DNA of 64,000 nucleotides from NCBI GenBank assembly GCA_028687755.1, contig JAQTZL010000005.1, forward strand, positions 62,001 to 126,000. The letters are read 5' to 3'. This DNA comes from Candidatus Nanopelagicales bacterium. GTDB lineage: Bacteria > Actinomycetota > Actinomycetes > S36-B12. The notes beneath the pieces were generated by a model. It was not told the origin of the DNA. It worked only from the letters and a program-made list of their open reading frames with translations, and ran no database searches. The translations under genes and the position numbers were made by a program. Positions 8,643-19,057 of this stretch are shown here, one piece after another (the stretch's first letter is position 1; every line of letters begins with the position of its first letter).

Positions 8643-9833
8643 TTATATGCGCCCGGCAAGGGATCTGCGGTAGCCAGCTATCTGGCTTGTGCGGTTTATC
8701 CCGACAACGCCAACGAGCCCTGAGGAATCGAAGTATTCGGCAATGCAACTGCCATCGTCAGCAGATTCAATAATGTTTACTTCGGTCGCGATGGAAGGTA
8801 TTCCAAAGCTTTGAATTTGGAGGTCGTACTGATCTGACCAAAATGCAGGCACAGCGGCAAATGGGACCTCTGGTTCATTCACAGCATTGAGTTGCTTGGC
8901 AAGGCCGCGCCCTGCGTGAGCACCCAGGTCTGCGGCGGTAGTCCAGTGTTCAATTCGGCGAGGCGTCATCCCAAACAGTGCATTTGGATGACGAGCAATG
9001 TCACCACAAGCGCGTACCGGTGCAGTTGTTCCAACAGCCTGAAGGTACTGATCCGTCAAGACTCCATTTGATAAGTCAAGGGTGTTTCCGTTTAACCAAT
9101 CGATATTAGGAATAGATCCCACAGCCTCGACAACGACATCTGCTTGAACTTCGGTTCCATCATCAAGAAGAAGACTTGTGGCTCGTTCGTCACCTCCAAA
9201 CGCAGCAACAATTCGCTTGGTGCGGAAATTCACTCCGTGGCGTTCATGTTGATTCGCAATTCTTTGGCCGACTTCATCACCAAGGGCCGAACTTAACGGC
9301 ACCGCTTCTGGAGATACCACCGTGACTTCGCAGCCACGCTCGGATGCGATTGCCGCAACTTCGCACCCAATAAACCCTGACCCGACAATTGCAATACGCG
9401 CTCCCGTAACCAGCATCGGTTCGAGAAGTTGCGCGTCGGCAATCGTTCGAAGGGTGAATCGCCCAGCGGTGGGACCGGGCACTGTCAGATGTCGAGACCG
9501 AAGACCGCTAGCGATGATCAAACCGTCAAAGTGGATAGTCGATGTCTGGCCATCGGGGTCGGACACCCAAAGGTGCTGTCCATCAAGAGAGCAGTTCACC
9601 ACTCCATGACCAATGAGCCAGGTGAACTCATCAGCGCTGCGCTTCATTGGCATGCCAAAGCCGTCCAGCACCCTGGATTTGAGGGCTTCCTTGGAAACAG
9701 CTGGCCGGTAACTCGGTAGTTCCGGGTCGATAATCAGGATTTCGCCGAGATATTTATGAGCTCGAATTGCCTCTGCGGCGCGGATGCCGGCAATACCGCT
9801 TCCCACAACCACCACTGGATTCATCTGGGGCAC
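8643..9833 (-). CDS. FAD-dependent ferredoxin/rubredoxin reductase-like oxidoreductase
   Basis: A 396-residue pyridine nucleotide-disulfide oxidoreductase-fold flavoprotein. VVVVGSGIAGIRAAEAI near residue 7 is the FAD site, IAIVGSGFIGCEVAA near 147 the NAD(P)H site, and VGTTAPVRACGDIA near 270 the second FAD-contact motif. There is no redox-active CxxxxC, and the C-terminal domain resembles BphA4/ThcD ferredoxin reductases, which pass electrons from NAD(P)H to an iron-sulfur partner such as one feeding a P450 or dioxygenase. No partner ferredoxin is adjacent. The start could be ATG 9833 or ATG 9824. It is divergent from purU. Confidence 0.86.
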   Translation of the reverse strand: MPQMNPVVVVGSGIAGIRAAEAIRAHKYLGEILIIDPELPSYRPAVSKEALKSRVLDGFGMPMKRSADEFTWLIGHGVVNCSLDGQHLWVSDPDGQTSTIHFDGLIIASGLRSRHLTVPGPTAGRFTLRTIADAQLLEPMLVTGARIAIVGSGFIGCEVAAIASERGCEVTVVSPEAVPLSSALGDEVGQRIANQHERHGVNFRTKRIVAAFGGDERATSLLLDDGTEVQADVVVEAVGSIPNIDWLNGNTLDLSNGVLTDQYLQAVGTTAPVRACGDIARHPNALFGMTPRRIEHWTTAADLGAHAGRGLAKQLNAVNEPEVPFAAVPAFWSDQYDLQIQSFGIPSIATEVNIIESADDGSCIAEYFDSSGLVGVVGINRTSQIAGYRRSLAGRI

Positions 9834-9871
9834 GCTACCTTCCCACCCAGGTATCTCGTAGATTGCGCCAT

Positions 9872-10723
9872 GTGAGCACTGTTGAGCCGTACATCCTGAC
9901 CCTGCGTTGCGCCGATGGGCCGGGCATTGTGCATGCGATCACAGGCTCGTTGTTAGGGATTCAGGGCAATATTTTGGAGCAGGCTCAGTTCACCGATGAA
10001 GACTCCGGGATTTTCAGTCTGCGCACCAAGTTTGAATCACCCAAAGCCATTGAAATTGTGCGCGCTGCGGTTGAAGCGGCAGCTGCACCATTTAATGCAG
10101 AAATGTCCCTGCGCCATGAAAGCGATCGTCGCAGGGCTTTGATTATGGTGTCGAAGTTCGATCATTGTCTTGTTGATTTGCTTTACCGCCATGAAATCGG
10201 CGAGTTACCAATCGAGATTCCAGTAATTGTCTCTAATCACCGCGATTGCGAACACATCGCAAACCGTCATGGGATTCCGTTCGTGTATTTGCCTGTCACC
10301 TCTGAAACAAAACCAGAACAAGAATCAGCTTTATTAAACCTGACGGTTGAGCACAATATCGATGTCGTGATTCTTGCTCGTTACATGCAAGTCCTTTCTG
10401 ATGAATTATGTTCGGAGCTTTCCGGACGCATCATCAACATCCATCATTCATTCTTACCAGGCTTTAAGGGTGCTCGCCCGTATCACCAAGCTCATGAACG
10501 CGGTGTGAAACTTATTGGTGCGACTGCTCACTTTGTCACTGCTCAACTGGATGAAGGTCCGATCATCGAGCAAGAGGTAGAGCGAGTTACTCATGCACAC
10601 ACAGCGAATGACCTAGCCGAGATTGGTAGAGATGTTGAACGGTTAGTACTCGCTCGCGCTGTTCGACTCTTTGCTGAAGACCGCATCATGCTGACCGGTA
10701 AGCGCACCGTGGTTTTCCAGTAG
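9872..10723 (+). CDS. purU: Formyltetrahydrofolate deformylase
   Basis: Hydrolyses 10-formyl-THF to formate and THF, balancing one-carbon pools. An N-terminal ACT domain (about residues 1-80; CADGPGIVHAITGSL) is followed by a formyltransferase-fold domain with the catalytic Asn-His-Asp set in INIHHSFLPGFKGARPY and HFVTAQLDEGPII. The 283-residue length is standard. The start is GTG 9872, where homology begins; upstream in-frame codons overlap the divergent oxidoreductase gene and are not family-like. Confidence 0.95.
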   Translation: MSTVEPYILTLRCADGPGIVHAITGSLLGIQGNILEQAQFTDEDSGIFSLRTKFESPKAIEIVRAAVEAAAAPFNAEMSLRHESDRRRALIMVSKFDHCLVDLLYRHEIGELPIEIPVIVSNHRDCEHIANRHGIPFVYLPVTSETKPEQESALLNLTVEHNIDVVILARYMQVLSDELCSELSGRIINIHHSFLPGFKGARPYHQAHERGVKLIGATAHFVTAQLDEGPIIEQEVERVTHAHTANDLAEIGRDVERLVLARAVRLFAEDRIMLTGKRTVVFQ

Positions 10724-10735
10724 AAAGTTAATTTC

Positions 10736-11914
10736 CTAGTTGGTGTTCATCGCTGCGCGATACACAGCCATCGTTTGTTCAGCAATTGCATCCCAGCCAA
10801 AATGTTCTACTGCACGGGCTCGCCCGGCTTTGCCCATCGCGGAAGCGCGGTTGCCATCTTCGATGAGTTGATTCACCGCAGCAGCAAATTCACGTTCAAA
10901 TGCGTCAGTATTGACAGCGTCATAGTGAACGAGAAGCCCGGTCGTGCCGTCAGCAACAACTTCTGGAATCCCACCAACATCGCTCGCAATAACGGCGGTT
11001 TCGCAAGCCATGGCTTCAAGGTTGACAATGCCAAGCGGTTCGTAGATAGAGGGGCATAGAAATGCTCGCGCATGTGAAAAAAGTTGAATGAGTTTTGCTC
11101 GATCAACTTGTTTTTCAATCCAGATCACGCTGTCCTTTCCGCGTGCCTCGCGAAGTTCTTTCACTGCGTTGGCTGTTTCAACTTCAATCTCGGGTGTGTC
11201 TGCAGCTGATGCACACATGACCAGCGGAATATCGCCAGCAAATTGCTTTGCTGCGCGGAGCAAGTGCACGAGACCTTTTTGGCGCGTGATACGACCGACG
11301 AACAAAACGTATGGCTTATTCGGATCGATACCGAATTCCTCAAGTGTTGCTGTACCTAAATCTGGCTTATAAATCGACGTGTCGATTCCGTTGTGCACTA
11401 CATGCACACGAGCTGGATCAACAAAGGGATAGGCGCTGAGTACGTCATTGCGCATGCCGTTGCTAACAGCGATCACTGCGCTTGCTTCTGCGTACGCGGA
11501 ACGTTCAACCCATGACGAGAGCCGATAACCGCCACCAAGTTGCTCTTCTTTCCAAGGCCGCAATGGTTCGAGCGAATGTGCGGTGATCACATGGGGGATG
11601 CCGTACAGCAGTGAAGCTGTGTGGCCAGCGAAGTTTGCGTACCAGGTGTGTGAATGCACGAGATCAACGTCAGAAACCGCCATAGCCATTTCGAGGTCAA
11701 CACCGAGAGTCTGAAGTGCAGGATTGGCACCGTGCAGACTGGTTGGTACCGGGTGCGCTGTGGCATCAGTCCTGTGGCCGCCAAAGCAATGAACATAGAC
11801 AGGAGTGAGACGACGCAACTCATGGACGAGTTGATCGACATGGACCCCAGCACCACCATAAATTTCGGGTGGCCACTCGCGGGTCAGGATTCCTATTCGC
11901 ACAGCGTTCAGCAT
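10736..11914 (-). CDS. glgM: Actinobacterial glycogen synthase / maltose-1-phosphate synthase (GT4)
   Basis: A GT-B glycosyltransferase of family 4. ILTREWPPEIYGGAGVHVDQL near residue 6 holds the glycine-rich acceptor loop, GRITRQKGLVHLL near 212 is the donor domain entry, and PSIYEPLGIVNLEAMACE near 320 contains the EPLG...E donor-binding signature. The 392-residue length matches the actinobacterial enzyme long called GlgA, now known in mycobacteria (GlgM) to make maltose 1-phosphate from ADP-glucose. Start ATG 11914 avoids overlap with the divergent glgC; an in-frame start at 11983 would invade it. GlgC beside it supplies ADP-glucose. Confidence 0.92.
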   Translation of the reverse strand: MLNAVRIGILTREWPPEIYGGAGVHVDQLVHELRRLTPVYVHCFGGHRTDATAHPVPTSLHGANPALQTLGVDLEMAMAVSDVDLVHSHTWYANFAGHTASLLYGIPHVITAHSLEPLRPWKEEQLGGGYRLSSWVERSAYAEASAVIAVSNGMRNDVLSAYPFVDPARVHVVHNGIDTSIYKPDLGTATLEEFGIDPNKPYVLFVGRITRQKGLVHLLRAAKQFAGDIPLVMCASAADTPEIEVETANAVKELREARGKDSVIWIEKQVDRAKLIQLFSHARAFLCPSIYEPLGIVNLEAMACETAVIASDVGGIPEVVADGTTGLLVHYDAVNTDAFEREFAAAVNQLIEDGNRASAMGKAGRARAVEHFGWDAIAEQTMAVYRAAMNTN

Positions 11915-11967
11915 AGGGATGAGTTTTAGGTCTATAAAGATGGGCGCTCGGGGACTATGGTTACAAG

Positions 11968-13191
11968 GTGAGTAGCGGGCCACATGTGCTGTGCATGGTC
12001 CTCGCCGGTGGCGAGGGCAAACGCCTCATGCCTTTGACAGCTGACCGAGCCAAACCAGCAGTACCTTTTGGTGGCTCCTATCGCCTCATCGATTTCGTAT
12101 TGTCGAATTTGATCAATGCAGGGTTGCGACGCGTATGCGTGCTGACTCAGTACAAATCGCATTCATTGGACCGTCACGTCACCCAGACCTGGCGTATGCC
12201 GACTTTGCTAGGTGACTACGTCACTCCCGTACCAGCGCAACAGCGACTTGGGCCACGTTGGTACACCGGAAGTGCCGATGCAATTTTCCAGAGTTTGAAC
12301 CTGGTGTACGACGAAGAACCTGATTACGTCGTTGTCTTTGGTGCCGACCACGTGTATCGCATGGATCCAATGCAAATGGTGGAGGCACATATTGCGTCCG
12401 GTGCCGGCGTCACCGTTGCAGGTATTCGTATGGCAAAGCATGAAGCGCATGATTTTGGAGTTATACAAACGGCACCCGACGGTGAAACCATTACGAGGTT
12501 CTTAGAAAAGCCAATCGATCCACCAACCATCCCTGGTGATGACACTTCTTGCTATGTCTCAATGGGTAACTACGTGTTTTCAACAGATATCTTGCTTGAA
12601 GCATTGCGTGAAGATGCTGCAGACCCAGCATCACTGCATGACATGGGCACAAACATCATTCCGATGCTCACCAACCGTGGTCAAGCGCGCGTATATGACT
12701 TTGCAACCAACGTTGTTCCCGGAGCCACAGAACGCGATGGTGGTTATTGGCGTGACGTAGGTTCACTGGATAGTTATCACGATGCCCACATGGATCTAGT
12801 TTCCGTGCACCCAATTTTCAACCTCTACAACCGCCGTTGGCCGATTCTGTCGAACCTGCCGTCATTACCACCAGCGAAATTTGTTGAGGGTGGCAATGCG
12901 CATGAATCTATGGTCGGCGCTGGCACCATCATTTCCGGTGCCCATGTACGTACTTCCGTGATTTCTTCCAACGTAGCTATTGGTTCAGGGGCCTACGTCG
13001 AAGGCAGTGTGATTATGCCCGGTGTACGTATTGGTAAGAATGCAGTTGTTCGACGCGCAATTCTTGATAAAAACACGGTCATCCCTGATGGTGCTCAAAT
13101 CGGTGTTGATCTTGAACGCGATCGTGGTTTGTACACCGTAAGTGATGGTGGCGTGGTCGTACTTGGTAAGGGCACTCAGGCTGAGCGATGA
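11968..13191 (+). CDS. glgC: Glucose-1-phosphate adenylyltransferase
   Basis: Makes ADP-glucose from ATP and glucose 1-phosphate, the committed step of glycogen synthesis. The N-terminal [21 protein letters not shown] (about residues 14-34) holds the nucleotide-binding motif. [13 protein letters not shown] near 119 gives the metal Asp, FLEKP near 176 is the sugar-phosphate region, and the C-terminal third is a left-handed beta-helix with hexapeptide repeats ending in [16 protein letters not shown]. The 407-residue length is standard. It starts with GTG. It is divergent from glgM and overlaps the protease gene downstream by four bases (ATGA). Confidence 0.97.
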   Translation: MSSGPHVLCMVLAGGEGKRLMPLTADRAKPAVPFGGSYRLIDFVLSNLINAGLRRVCVLTQYKSHSLDRHVTQTWRMPTLLGDYVTPVPAQQRLGPRWYTGSADAIFQSLNLVYDEEPDYVVVFGADHVYRMDPMQMVEAHIASGAGVTVAGIRMAKHEAHDFGVIQTAPDGETITRFLEKPIDPPTIPGDDTSCYVSMGNYVFSTDILLEALREDAADPASLHDMGTNIIPMLTNRGQARVYDFATNVVPGATERDGGYWRDVGSLDSYHDAHMDLVSVHPIFNLYNRRWPILSNLPSLPPAKFVEGGNAHESMVGAGTIISGAHVRTSVISSNVAIGSGAYVEGSVIMPGVRIGKNAVVRRAILDKNTVIPDGAQIGVDLERDRGLYTVSDGGVVVLGKGTQAER

Positions 13192-14471
13192 GAGTTCGCT
13201 TTTTCGCTGCACTGACAGCTATTGCATTGCTGTGTATTCCGATTTCGGCTACAGCAGCGACGATTAAATTTCCACGTGTCATCGGTGGTAGCGCATCATC
13301 AATTGATCAATCTCCATGGCAGGTATTGATTGTGATGCGTGGTGTCTCTCAATGCTCTGGGTCGTTGGTGTCGCCAACGGTGGTAGTGACTGCCGCTCAT
13401 TGTTTGGCGGGGATGTCAGCAAGTGATATTCGTGTGTGGTCTGGGATTACGAAGACCAGTGAAAGGTCACCAGCTCAAGAGTCGCCAGTTGCAGCGGTAA
13501 CAGCGCACCCCTCCTTTGATTCACGCACCTTCGCCAATGACATTGGCGTCATTACGTTGGCAAAACCCATTGATCTGCTTGGCAAGGTGCGCACTATTGC
13601 ATTGCCTTACGGCATGGATGCTCTGACTTGGCCTGCAAGCGGCACACCCGCAACTGTGAGTGGATGGGGTGTCATCGCACCCACGGGTGGCGCAACGTCA
13701 GATCAGTTGATGCGTGCGGACCTTGAGGTGTTAGCGAGCCCAAATCAACCCTGCGGTCAATATGGGCCAGATCTTGATCCCAATCAAGACATTTGTGCTG
13801 GCACACCGGCGGGCAATATTGATGCCTGCCAAGGCGACAGTGGTGGTCCGTTGGTCATCCAAGGCACGGTTCCCGTCCTTACTGGTTTGGTAAGTAGTGG
13901 AAATGAATGTGCGAAGGCCGGATATCCAGGGTTGTATAGCCGGATCACAACGTTTTTGCCATGGCTGACATCTCAGGGAAGTATCCCCGCTGCAAAACCG
14001 GGTGTTGCAACAAATCTGACAGCGCGCAATAACGGTGGGCGGGTGACGGTTTCTTGGTCAGCCCCGAGCGATGCAGGCGCAAACACAACGATCTGGAAAG
14101 TCACAGCGTTTCCTAGTGGTCAGTCGTGCACGACTATGGAAACCGTATGTGAGTTCGATGGATTGCCGGGTGGCCAGGCAACAACATTTGCCATTTCGGG
14201 TTCGAATGCTTTTGGCGAAGGCAATGCTGCGCAGCTCACGGCCCCCTTCGTTTCTGGAATCACTGCACGCAAATCCGGAACTGCTCTCACCTTTGCCGCA
14301 ATCGCACGCCTTGCTGGGCTTTCTGGAAAACCAACCATCAAGGTTGCACCGATTGCTGCACGGATCTGTGCAGTTAGGGGTTCAAGCGTGGTGCTGAAGC
14401 AAACAGGCACGTGCATCATCAGCTTGAAAAAGGGCAAAGCCCGCCACTCACTGTCGGTGCAGGTGCTTTAA
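13188..14471 (+). CDS. Secreted trypsin-like serine protease (S1A) with a fibronectin III-like domain
   Basis: A 427-residue exported protease. The signal peptide is about residues 1-24, followed by an activation-type R-VIGG sequence near residue 30. The catalytic triad is His71 (TAAHC), Asp118 (NDIGVITL) and Ser218 (CQGDSGGPL). A region from about 265 ([22 protein letters not shown]) looks like a fibronectin type III repeat, and a basic beta-rich tail of about 80 residues follows. True trypsin-fold S1A enzymes are uncommon in bacteria but known in actinobacteria. Its ATG overlaps the glgC stop (ATGA), so it may be translationally coupled to glgC although no metabolic link is apparent. Confidence 0.9.
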   Translation: MRVRFFAALTAIALLCIPISATAATIKFPRVIGGSASSIDQSPWQVLIVMRGVSQCSGSLVSPTVVVTAAHCLAGMSASDIRVWSGITKTSERSPAQESPVAAVTAHPSFDSRTFANDIGVITLAKPIDLLGKVRTIALPYGMDALTWPASGTPATVSGWGVIAPTGGATSDQLMRADLEVLASPNQPCGQYGPDLDPNQDICAGTPAGNIDACQGDSGGPLVIQGTVPVLTGLVSSGNECAKAGYPGLYSRITTFLPWLTSQGSIPAAKPGVATNLTARNNGGRVTVSWSAPSDAGANTTIWKVTAFPSGQSCTTMETVCEFDGLPGGQATTFAISGSNAFGEGNAAQLTAPFVSGITARKSGTALTFAAIARLAGLSGKPTIKVAPIAARICAVRGSSVVLKQTGTCIISLKKGKARHSLSVQVL

Positions 14472-14480
14472 CAACGAATG

Positions 14481-15404
14481 TCAATCTTCGAGTTGATGTC
14501 GTTCCATGCTGACGATTCTCGGAGTGCCGTCAGGGGCGAATGCGCGATGCAACACAATGAATGATCCTGGTTGAAGCTTGGGGTCCCACTGTGGTCTTGA
14601 CGCATCGCCGCCAGTGGCTTGGGCCAGGGCAGATAAAATCGTAGGCATGACGGGCCTATGTGAGCACACAACCATCGCTTGGTGCTGACTCAAGAGATCC
14701 AGCATTCGGTTTTCAACTTTTTTTGGATTGTCGAGAAAACGTTCTTCACTTAAAGCCGGCTCAGGGATAACGGGCACATTTATAGATTTTGCATAGCGCT
14801 TCACGCTTTGCATACAGCGTTCTGAATCAGATGAATGCACAGCGGTGATGCCGTAGGCATCAAGCAGCGGCATGAGTCCTTTTGATTGGCTGCGTCCCTT
14901 GCCACTAATCGGACGTTCATAATCATGCTTGCCCTTGAAGTCCGAGCGCTTCACGGCTTGGGTATGGCGCAAAATAATGAGTGGAACAGTCTGGGGCAAC
15001 GTTGCGGCCTGTTCCACGAGCGCGATGTCGTGCTCGTAGGTCAGCAGGCTTTTTGCTTGCTGAGCAGGTATCCAACGAAGCTCATCGACCTCGTCATTAG
15101 GAACAAACTCTTCTTCGTTTCGAGCCTGGGCAACCCAATATTCAACAGTCTTTGCTCGGCCTAAGGCGATGTATTCCTGGGTGGGTAAACGCGATCCGAG
15201 AATTGCTTGGATACCCGTTTCTTCATCACACTCGCGAATTGCGGCATTAATGACGTGTTCACCCGGATCAATCTTTCCCTTTGGGAGTGACCAGTCGCTG
15301 CGATGAGGCCGATGAACGACGAGGGTTTCATAACGCCCTTGGGTGCCTCGAAGCAAAATCACGCCAGCTGCGCGAACCGGAGTTGAACCTTGATCAGGGG
15401 CCAC
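14481..15404 (-). CDS. mutT1: MutT1-like Nudix hydrolase fused to histidine phosphatase
   Basis: Two domains. The N-terminal Nudix box GKIDPGEHVINAAIRECDEE, continuing TGI, lies at about residues 43-65 and fits GX5EX7REUXEEXGU exactly. From about residue 137 there is a SixA/phosphoglycerate-mutase type domain with LRHTQAVKRSDF (catalytic His) and VVCSHRP. This fusion is the mycobacterial MutT1 layout, which acts on 8-oxo-guanine nucleotides and diadenosine polyphosphates. It is the last gene of a ppk1 operon, starting two bases after the CYTH-CHAD stop at GTG 15404. In M. tuberculosis ppk1 and mutT1 are likewise neighbours (from memory). Confidence 0.9.
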   Translation of the reverse strand: MAPDQGSTPVRAAGVILLRGTQGRYETLVVHRPHRSDWSLPKGKIDPGEHVINAAIRECDEETGIQAILGSRLPTQEYIALGRAKTVEYWVAQARNEEEFVPNDEVDELRWIPAQQAKSLLTYEHDIALVEQAATLPQTVPLIILRHTQAVKRSDFKGKHDYERPISGKGRSQSKGLMPLLDAYGITAVHSSDSERCMQSVKRYAKSINVPVIPEPALSEERFLDNPKKVENRMLDLLSQHQAMVVCSHRPVMPTILSALAQATGGDASRPQWDPKLQPGSFIVLHRAFAPDGTPRIVSMERHQLED

Positions 15405-15406
15405 GG

Positions 15407-16939
15407 TTACACCAGTCCCGAACTCTGCGCAGTTTTACGTGCTTTATCCCAAGTATCCGCGAAGGTGTAACGATCCTGCATTTCGTAATTGAGTTCCACT
15501 CCGTGTAGGAGACCGAGTGCGAATCCAGTGGTGGCGTCAACTTCATTGGTATTGGCTAATTCACGCAAGAACTCTTGAGCAACAAATGCATCTTGGTGCT
15601 CGCCTAGGAGTTCTGTGACTTCAGATAACGACTTTGCGAACTTCTTGGCTTGATTTCCGAAAATTGGCACGACGACATCGACTGCGTACCTGGCACGTTT
15701 AGCTTTGATGCGTGCACGATGCCACTCAGGCGCGGGTCCATGGATTTTTAACTGGCCACAGGATTTCGCAAGGGCCTTCCATGAGCGCTCAATCAGAGGG
15801 GGAAACACGATTTCGCATGGCTGATATGCAATATCGAGCATTTGGGGCGAGCGCGTAGCAGTCACGAGATCTTCAATAAGGTACGTATGTCGATCACTTC
15901 GTAACGCAGCCATGGCTCCTGCACGTGCGGTCTCAATACGCCGATCGAGATATACACGAATAGCGCTTGAAGCTAATTCCGCATCACCTGGCAGTAAGTC
16001 ATTGGCATGATTAAGAAGGCGCTCTTCGAGAACCTCACTGTCGCGGATCATGCCCATTTCATCAGCGAGCCAAGCGAGTTCTTCTTCGAGAGCCAATGCC
16101 CACTCATGATTTAACAATGACTCAAATGTGCGTAAGTTGCTACGCAGTCGACGTGCCGCTACCCGAACTTGGTGTACAGCGTCTGGCAGGTTCCTGCGCA
16201 CGGCGATGTCAGCAAAAATGAGGGCACGTACATGGGTTGCGATTGTGGAACGAATCGCATCGACAGCCATCCCGCTTGGCCCCGGCATTGGGAGTTCTGG
16301 AACATCTGCAGGTGCAGTGGCTCGTGGGCCTAGAGCGCTTGCGGCCTTGCTCATTGTTCCCGGAATTGCACCAACATGCATAAGTAGCGAACTGACTTCT
16401 TCAAGAAGCTCATGGGCCGCAGGATCATCGTTATCAAGGAGTTCAATTTCAAGCTCTCGGAAAATCCCGACCGCCGTACCGTTGAGATCAATAACAGTGA
16501 CGACATCGTCGACCACTTCAACCAGTGGTTTGCCTTCTGGTGAAGTCAAGACTCGGGGGCTACGTTCAGTTCGCAGTTCCACCACTGGAGCTAGTGGTAA
16601 GTCGCGCACAAGTGGGGTGATGATGTCGGCGAGTTCAGCAGGAACTTGACCAACTGCTCCAGCGTTTAACGCAACATGAAGTTCATCGCGCACACCTTCG
16701 GACATGCTTTCCACTGGAAGTTTGAGATGCCAACCTGCATCAAGACCTCCTTCACGGCGACGGAGAGTGACCTTCCATCGAAAGAGGGTGAGTTCAGCAG
16801 TGTCGTGATACACCGCGCGCATTGAAACTGTCGGGTGTTCCTGAACAGTTGCATTGAGATCCGAGAGCTCCGGCCACGCAAATAGAGCGTGAACGCGAAA
16901 CTTGCGCTCAATTTCACGATGCGTGGTTGGGGTACTCAC
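15407..16939 (-). CDS. CYTH and CHAD domain protein (polyphosphate-associated)
   Basis: A 510-residue two-domain protein. The N-terminal CYTH domain (about residues 5-190) has the ExExK signature as EIERK at residues 9-13, typical of triphosphate-tunnel enzymes that hydrolyse tripolyphosphate or related triphosphates. The C-terminal CHAD domain (about 215-505) shows [18 protein letters not shown] near 257 and other conserved His/Arg/Lys helices; CHAD domains bind inorganic polyphosphate. Its GTG start overlaps the ppk1 stop by four bases (GTGA), strong evidence of cotranscription and translational coupling, and places it in polyphosphate metabolism. Confidence 0.93.
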   Translation of the reverse strand: MSTPTTHREIERKFRVHALFAWPELSDLNATVQEHPTVSMRAVYHDTAELTLFRWKVTLRRREGGLDAGWHLKLPVESMSEGVRDELHVALNAGAVGQVPAELADIITPLVRDLPLAPVVELRTERSPRVLTSPEGKPLVEVVDDVVTVIDLNGTAVGIFRELEIELLDNDDPAAHELLEEVSSLLMHVGAIPGTMSKAASALGPRATAPADVPELPMPGPSGMAVDAIRSTIATHVRALIFADIAVRRNLPDAVHQVRVAARRLRSNLRTFESLLNHEWALALEEELAWLADEMGMIRDSEVLEERLLNHANDLLPGDAELASSAIRVYLDRRIETARAGAMAALRSDRHTYLIEDLVTATRSPQMLDIAYQPCEIVFPPLIERSWKALAKSCGQLKIHGPAPEWHRARIKAKRARYAVDVVVPIFGNQAKKFAKSLSEVTELLGEHQDAFVAQEFLRELANTNEVDATTGFALGLLHGVELNYEMQDRYTFADTWDKARKTAQSSGLV

Positions 16940-19017
16940 AATGAAGCACCACCGTGTTTGGTCCGTGCAATCAACGTTTCTTGATAGTCGGCAAGCAATG
17001 CGCCGTCTTCGCGATGCAGGCGCCTATTCCAAACGCCGTCGGAGTCCAGACTCCAGGCTGAGAAGTCAGGACTCATTGCCATATCGAATAAGTCATTCAC
17101 CCAGGCAATATGCACAGGCTCAGCCAATCGCACCAATGTCTCAACTCGTCGATCAAGATTGCGATGCATCATGTCTGCTGAGCCAATCCAGACTTCGCGT
17201 GCACCGTTGTTCTCGAAGCAGAACGCACGGGAGTGCTCAAGGAATCTACCCAAAATGCTAATGACTTTAACGTTCTCGCTTAAGCCTTGAACGCCTGGAC
17301 GCAATGCGCAAATGCCACGCACAAACACTTCCACTGAAACGCCCGCCTGAGATGCGCGGTAGAGAGCATCGATCACAATTTCGTCAACCAGAGCATTGCA
17401 CTTGATGCGAATCCCGCTGGGTAAACCGGCTTCGCTGTTTGCGATTTCACGATCGATACGTTCAATGAGTCCGGTACGAACGGAGTGTGGTGCAACTAAA
17501 AGACGTGCATATTCAGTATTCATGGAATAGCCGGACAGCACATTGAAGAGATTTGAAATATCTTCGCCAACATCAGCTGAACAGGTAATCAGACCGATAT
17601 CTTCATACAGGCGAGCGGTTTTTGGATGGTAGTTACCGGTACCCAAGTGGCAGTAACGTCGAAGTTGGTCGCCATCATTGCGCACAACCATTGAAGCCTT
17701 GACGTGTGTCTTAAGACCAACGAGGCCGTAGACAACGTGCACACCGGCTTCTTCAAGTTTGCGGCTCCAGTCGATATTGTTTTGCTCATCGAAGCGAGCC
17801 TTAATCTCAACAATTGCCAGTACCTGCTTGCCATTTTCGGCAGCCGTGATGAGTGCATCAACAATTGGTGAGTCACCCGAAGTGCGGTAGAGCGTTTGTT
17901 TAATCGCCAACACGTGGGGATCGTTTGCGGCTTGCTCTAGGAAGGCTTGCACGCTAGTGCTAAACGAATCGTATGGATGGTGCAGGAGTACGTCATGTTC
18001 GCGAACGACGGCGAAGATGTCAGGCTGAGTGGAACTTTCAACTTCAGCGAGCTGGCGCGAAGTTCGGCCAACAAAGTTTGCTTGCTTTAAATCAGGCCGA
18101 TCAAGACCGACAAAGGACCAAAGCCCGGTGAGATCAAGTGGTCCCGGAACGCGGAAGACTTCACTGTCAGTGACATCGAGTTCACTCATTAATAGTTCAA
18201 GCACATATGAGTCAATCGACGCTTCAACTTCGAGTCGTACAGGTGGCCCAAAGCGGCGGCGCATGAGTTCTCGCTCCAGTGCAAGCAAGAGGTTTTCCGC
18301 ATCGTCTTCTTCTACTTCAACATCTTCGTTTCGAGTTACGCGGAAACTGTGGTGTTGCAGAATCTGCATTCCTGGGAATAGTTCATTGAGATGCGATGCC
18401 ATCAAATCTTCCAATGGCACGAAGCGTTGTGAACCCAGTGCTACGAAGCGCGGTAGGAGCGGGGGAACCTTTACGCGTGCGAAGAGTTCGTTTCCTGTCA
18501 CTGGATTGCGCACCACTACTGCAAGGTTGAGCGACAATCCACTGATGTACGGGAACGGGTGTGAAGGGTCAACTGCAAGCGGAGTTAGCACAGGGAAGAC
18601 TTGTGCATGGAAGAACTTGTCGAGGAAATCGCGTTCATCTGCTGTGAGTTGCTCATAACGAAGCAATTCGATGCCTGCTGAACGCATCTCTGGGAGAACT
18701 TCACCCTGAAATACCTGTGCATGCTCGCGTTGGAGGGCGTGCGCACGTTCCCAGATTGATTCCAGTACATCCTTGGGGCTTTTGCCACTGGCTGATCGCA
18801 CCGCGATCCCGGTAGCGATGCGTCGTTTAAGGCCCGCGACTCGCACCATGAAGAATTCATCGAGGTTACTTGCAAAAATCGCGAGGAATTTGGCCCGCTC
18901 CAGCACCGGGAGATTGGCATCCTCGGCTAGTTCCAAGACCCGTTGGTTAAAGGCCAGCCAGGAGAGCTCACGATCCAGAAATCGATCGACGGGAAGGTCA
19001 GTAAATGAATTCGACAC
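16936..19017 (-). CDS. ppk1: Polyphosphate kinase 1
   Basis: Polymerises the gamma-phosphate of ATP into inorganic polyphosphate, reversibly. The 693-residue length is standard. The N-terminal domain begins with [19 protein letters not shown] (about residues 11-29), followed by [20 protein letters not shown]. His457 in [10 protein letters not shown] is the expected phosphorylated histidine, and the downstream DIGLITC and [11 protein letters not shown] segments belong to the two phospholipase D-like catalytic domains. It is the first gene of a three-gene operon (ppk1, CYTH-CHAD, MutT1-like). Confidence 0.97.
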   Translation of the reverse strand: MSNSFTDLPVDRFLDRELSWLAFNQRVLELAEDANLPVLERAKFLAIFASNLDEFFMVRVAGLKRRIATGIAVRSASGKSPKDVLESIWERAHALQREHAQVFQGEVLPEMRSAGIELLRYEQLTADERDFLDKFFHAQVFPVLTPLAVDPSHPFPYISGLSLNLAVVVRNPVTGNELFARVKVPPLLPRFVALGSQRFVPLEDLMASHLNELFPGMQILQHHSFRVTRNEDVEVEEDDAENLLLALERELMRRRFGPPVRLEVEASIDSYVLELLMSELDVTDSEVFRVPGPLDLTGLWSFVGLDRPDLKQANFVGRTSRQLAEVESSTQPDIFAVVREHDVLLHHPYDSFSTSVQAFLEQAANDPHVLAIKQTLYRTSGDSPIVDALITAAENGKQVLAIVEIKARFDEQNNIDWSRKLEEAGVHVVYGLVGLKTHVKASMVVRNDGDQLRRYCHLGTGNYHPKTARLYEDIGLITCSADVGEDISNLFNVLSGYSMNTEYARLLVAPHSVRTGLIERIDREIANSEAGLPSGIRIKCNALVDEIVIDALYRASQAGVSVEVFVRGICALRPGVQGLSENVKVISILGRFLEHSRAFCFENNGAREVWIGSADMMHRNLDRRVETLVRLAEPVHIAWVNDLFDMAMSPDFSAWSLDSDGVWNRRLHREDGALLADYQETLIARTKHGGASL

Positions 19018-19057
19018 CCGTGCATGGTGTCACAAGAAGATGAACAGTTCTTGGCCG

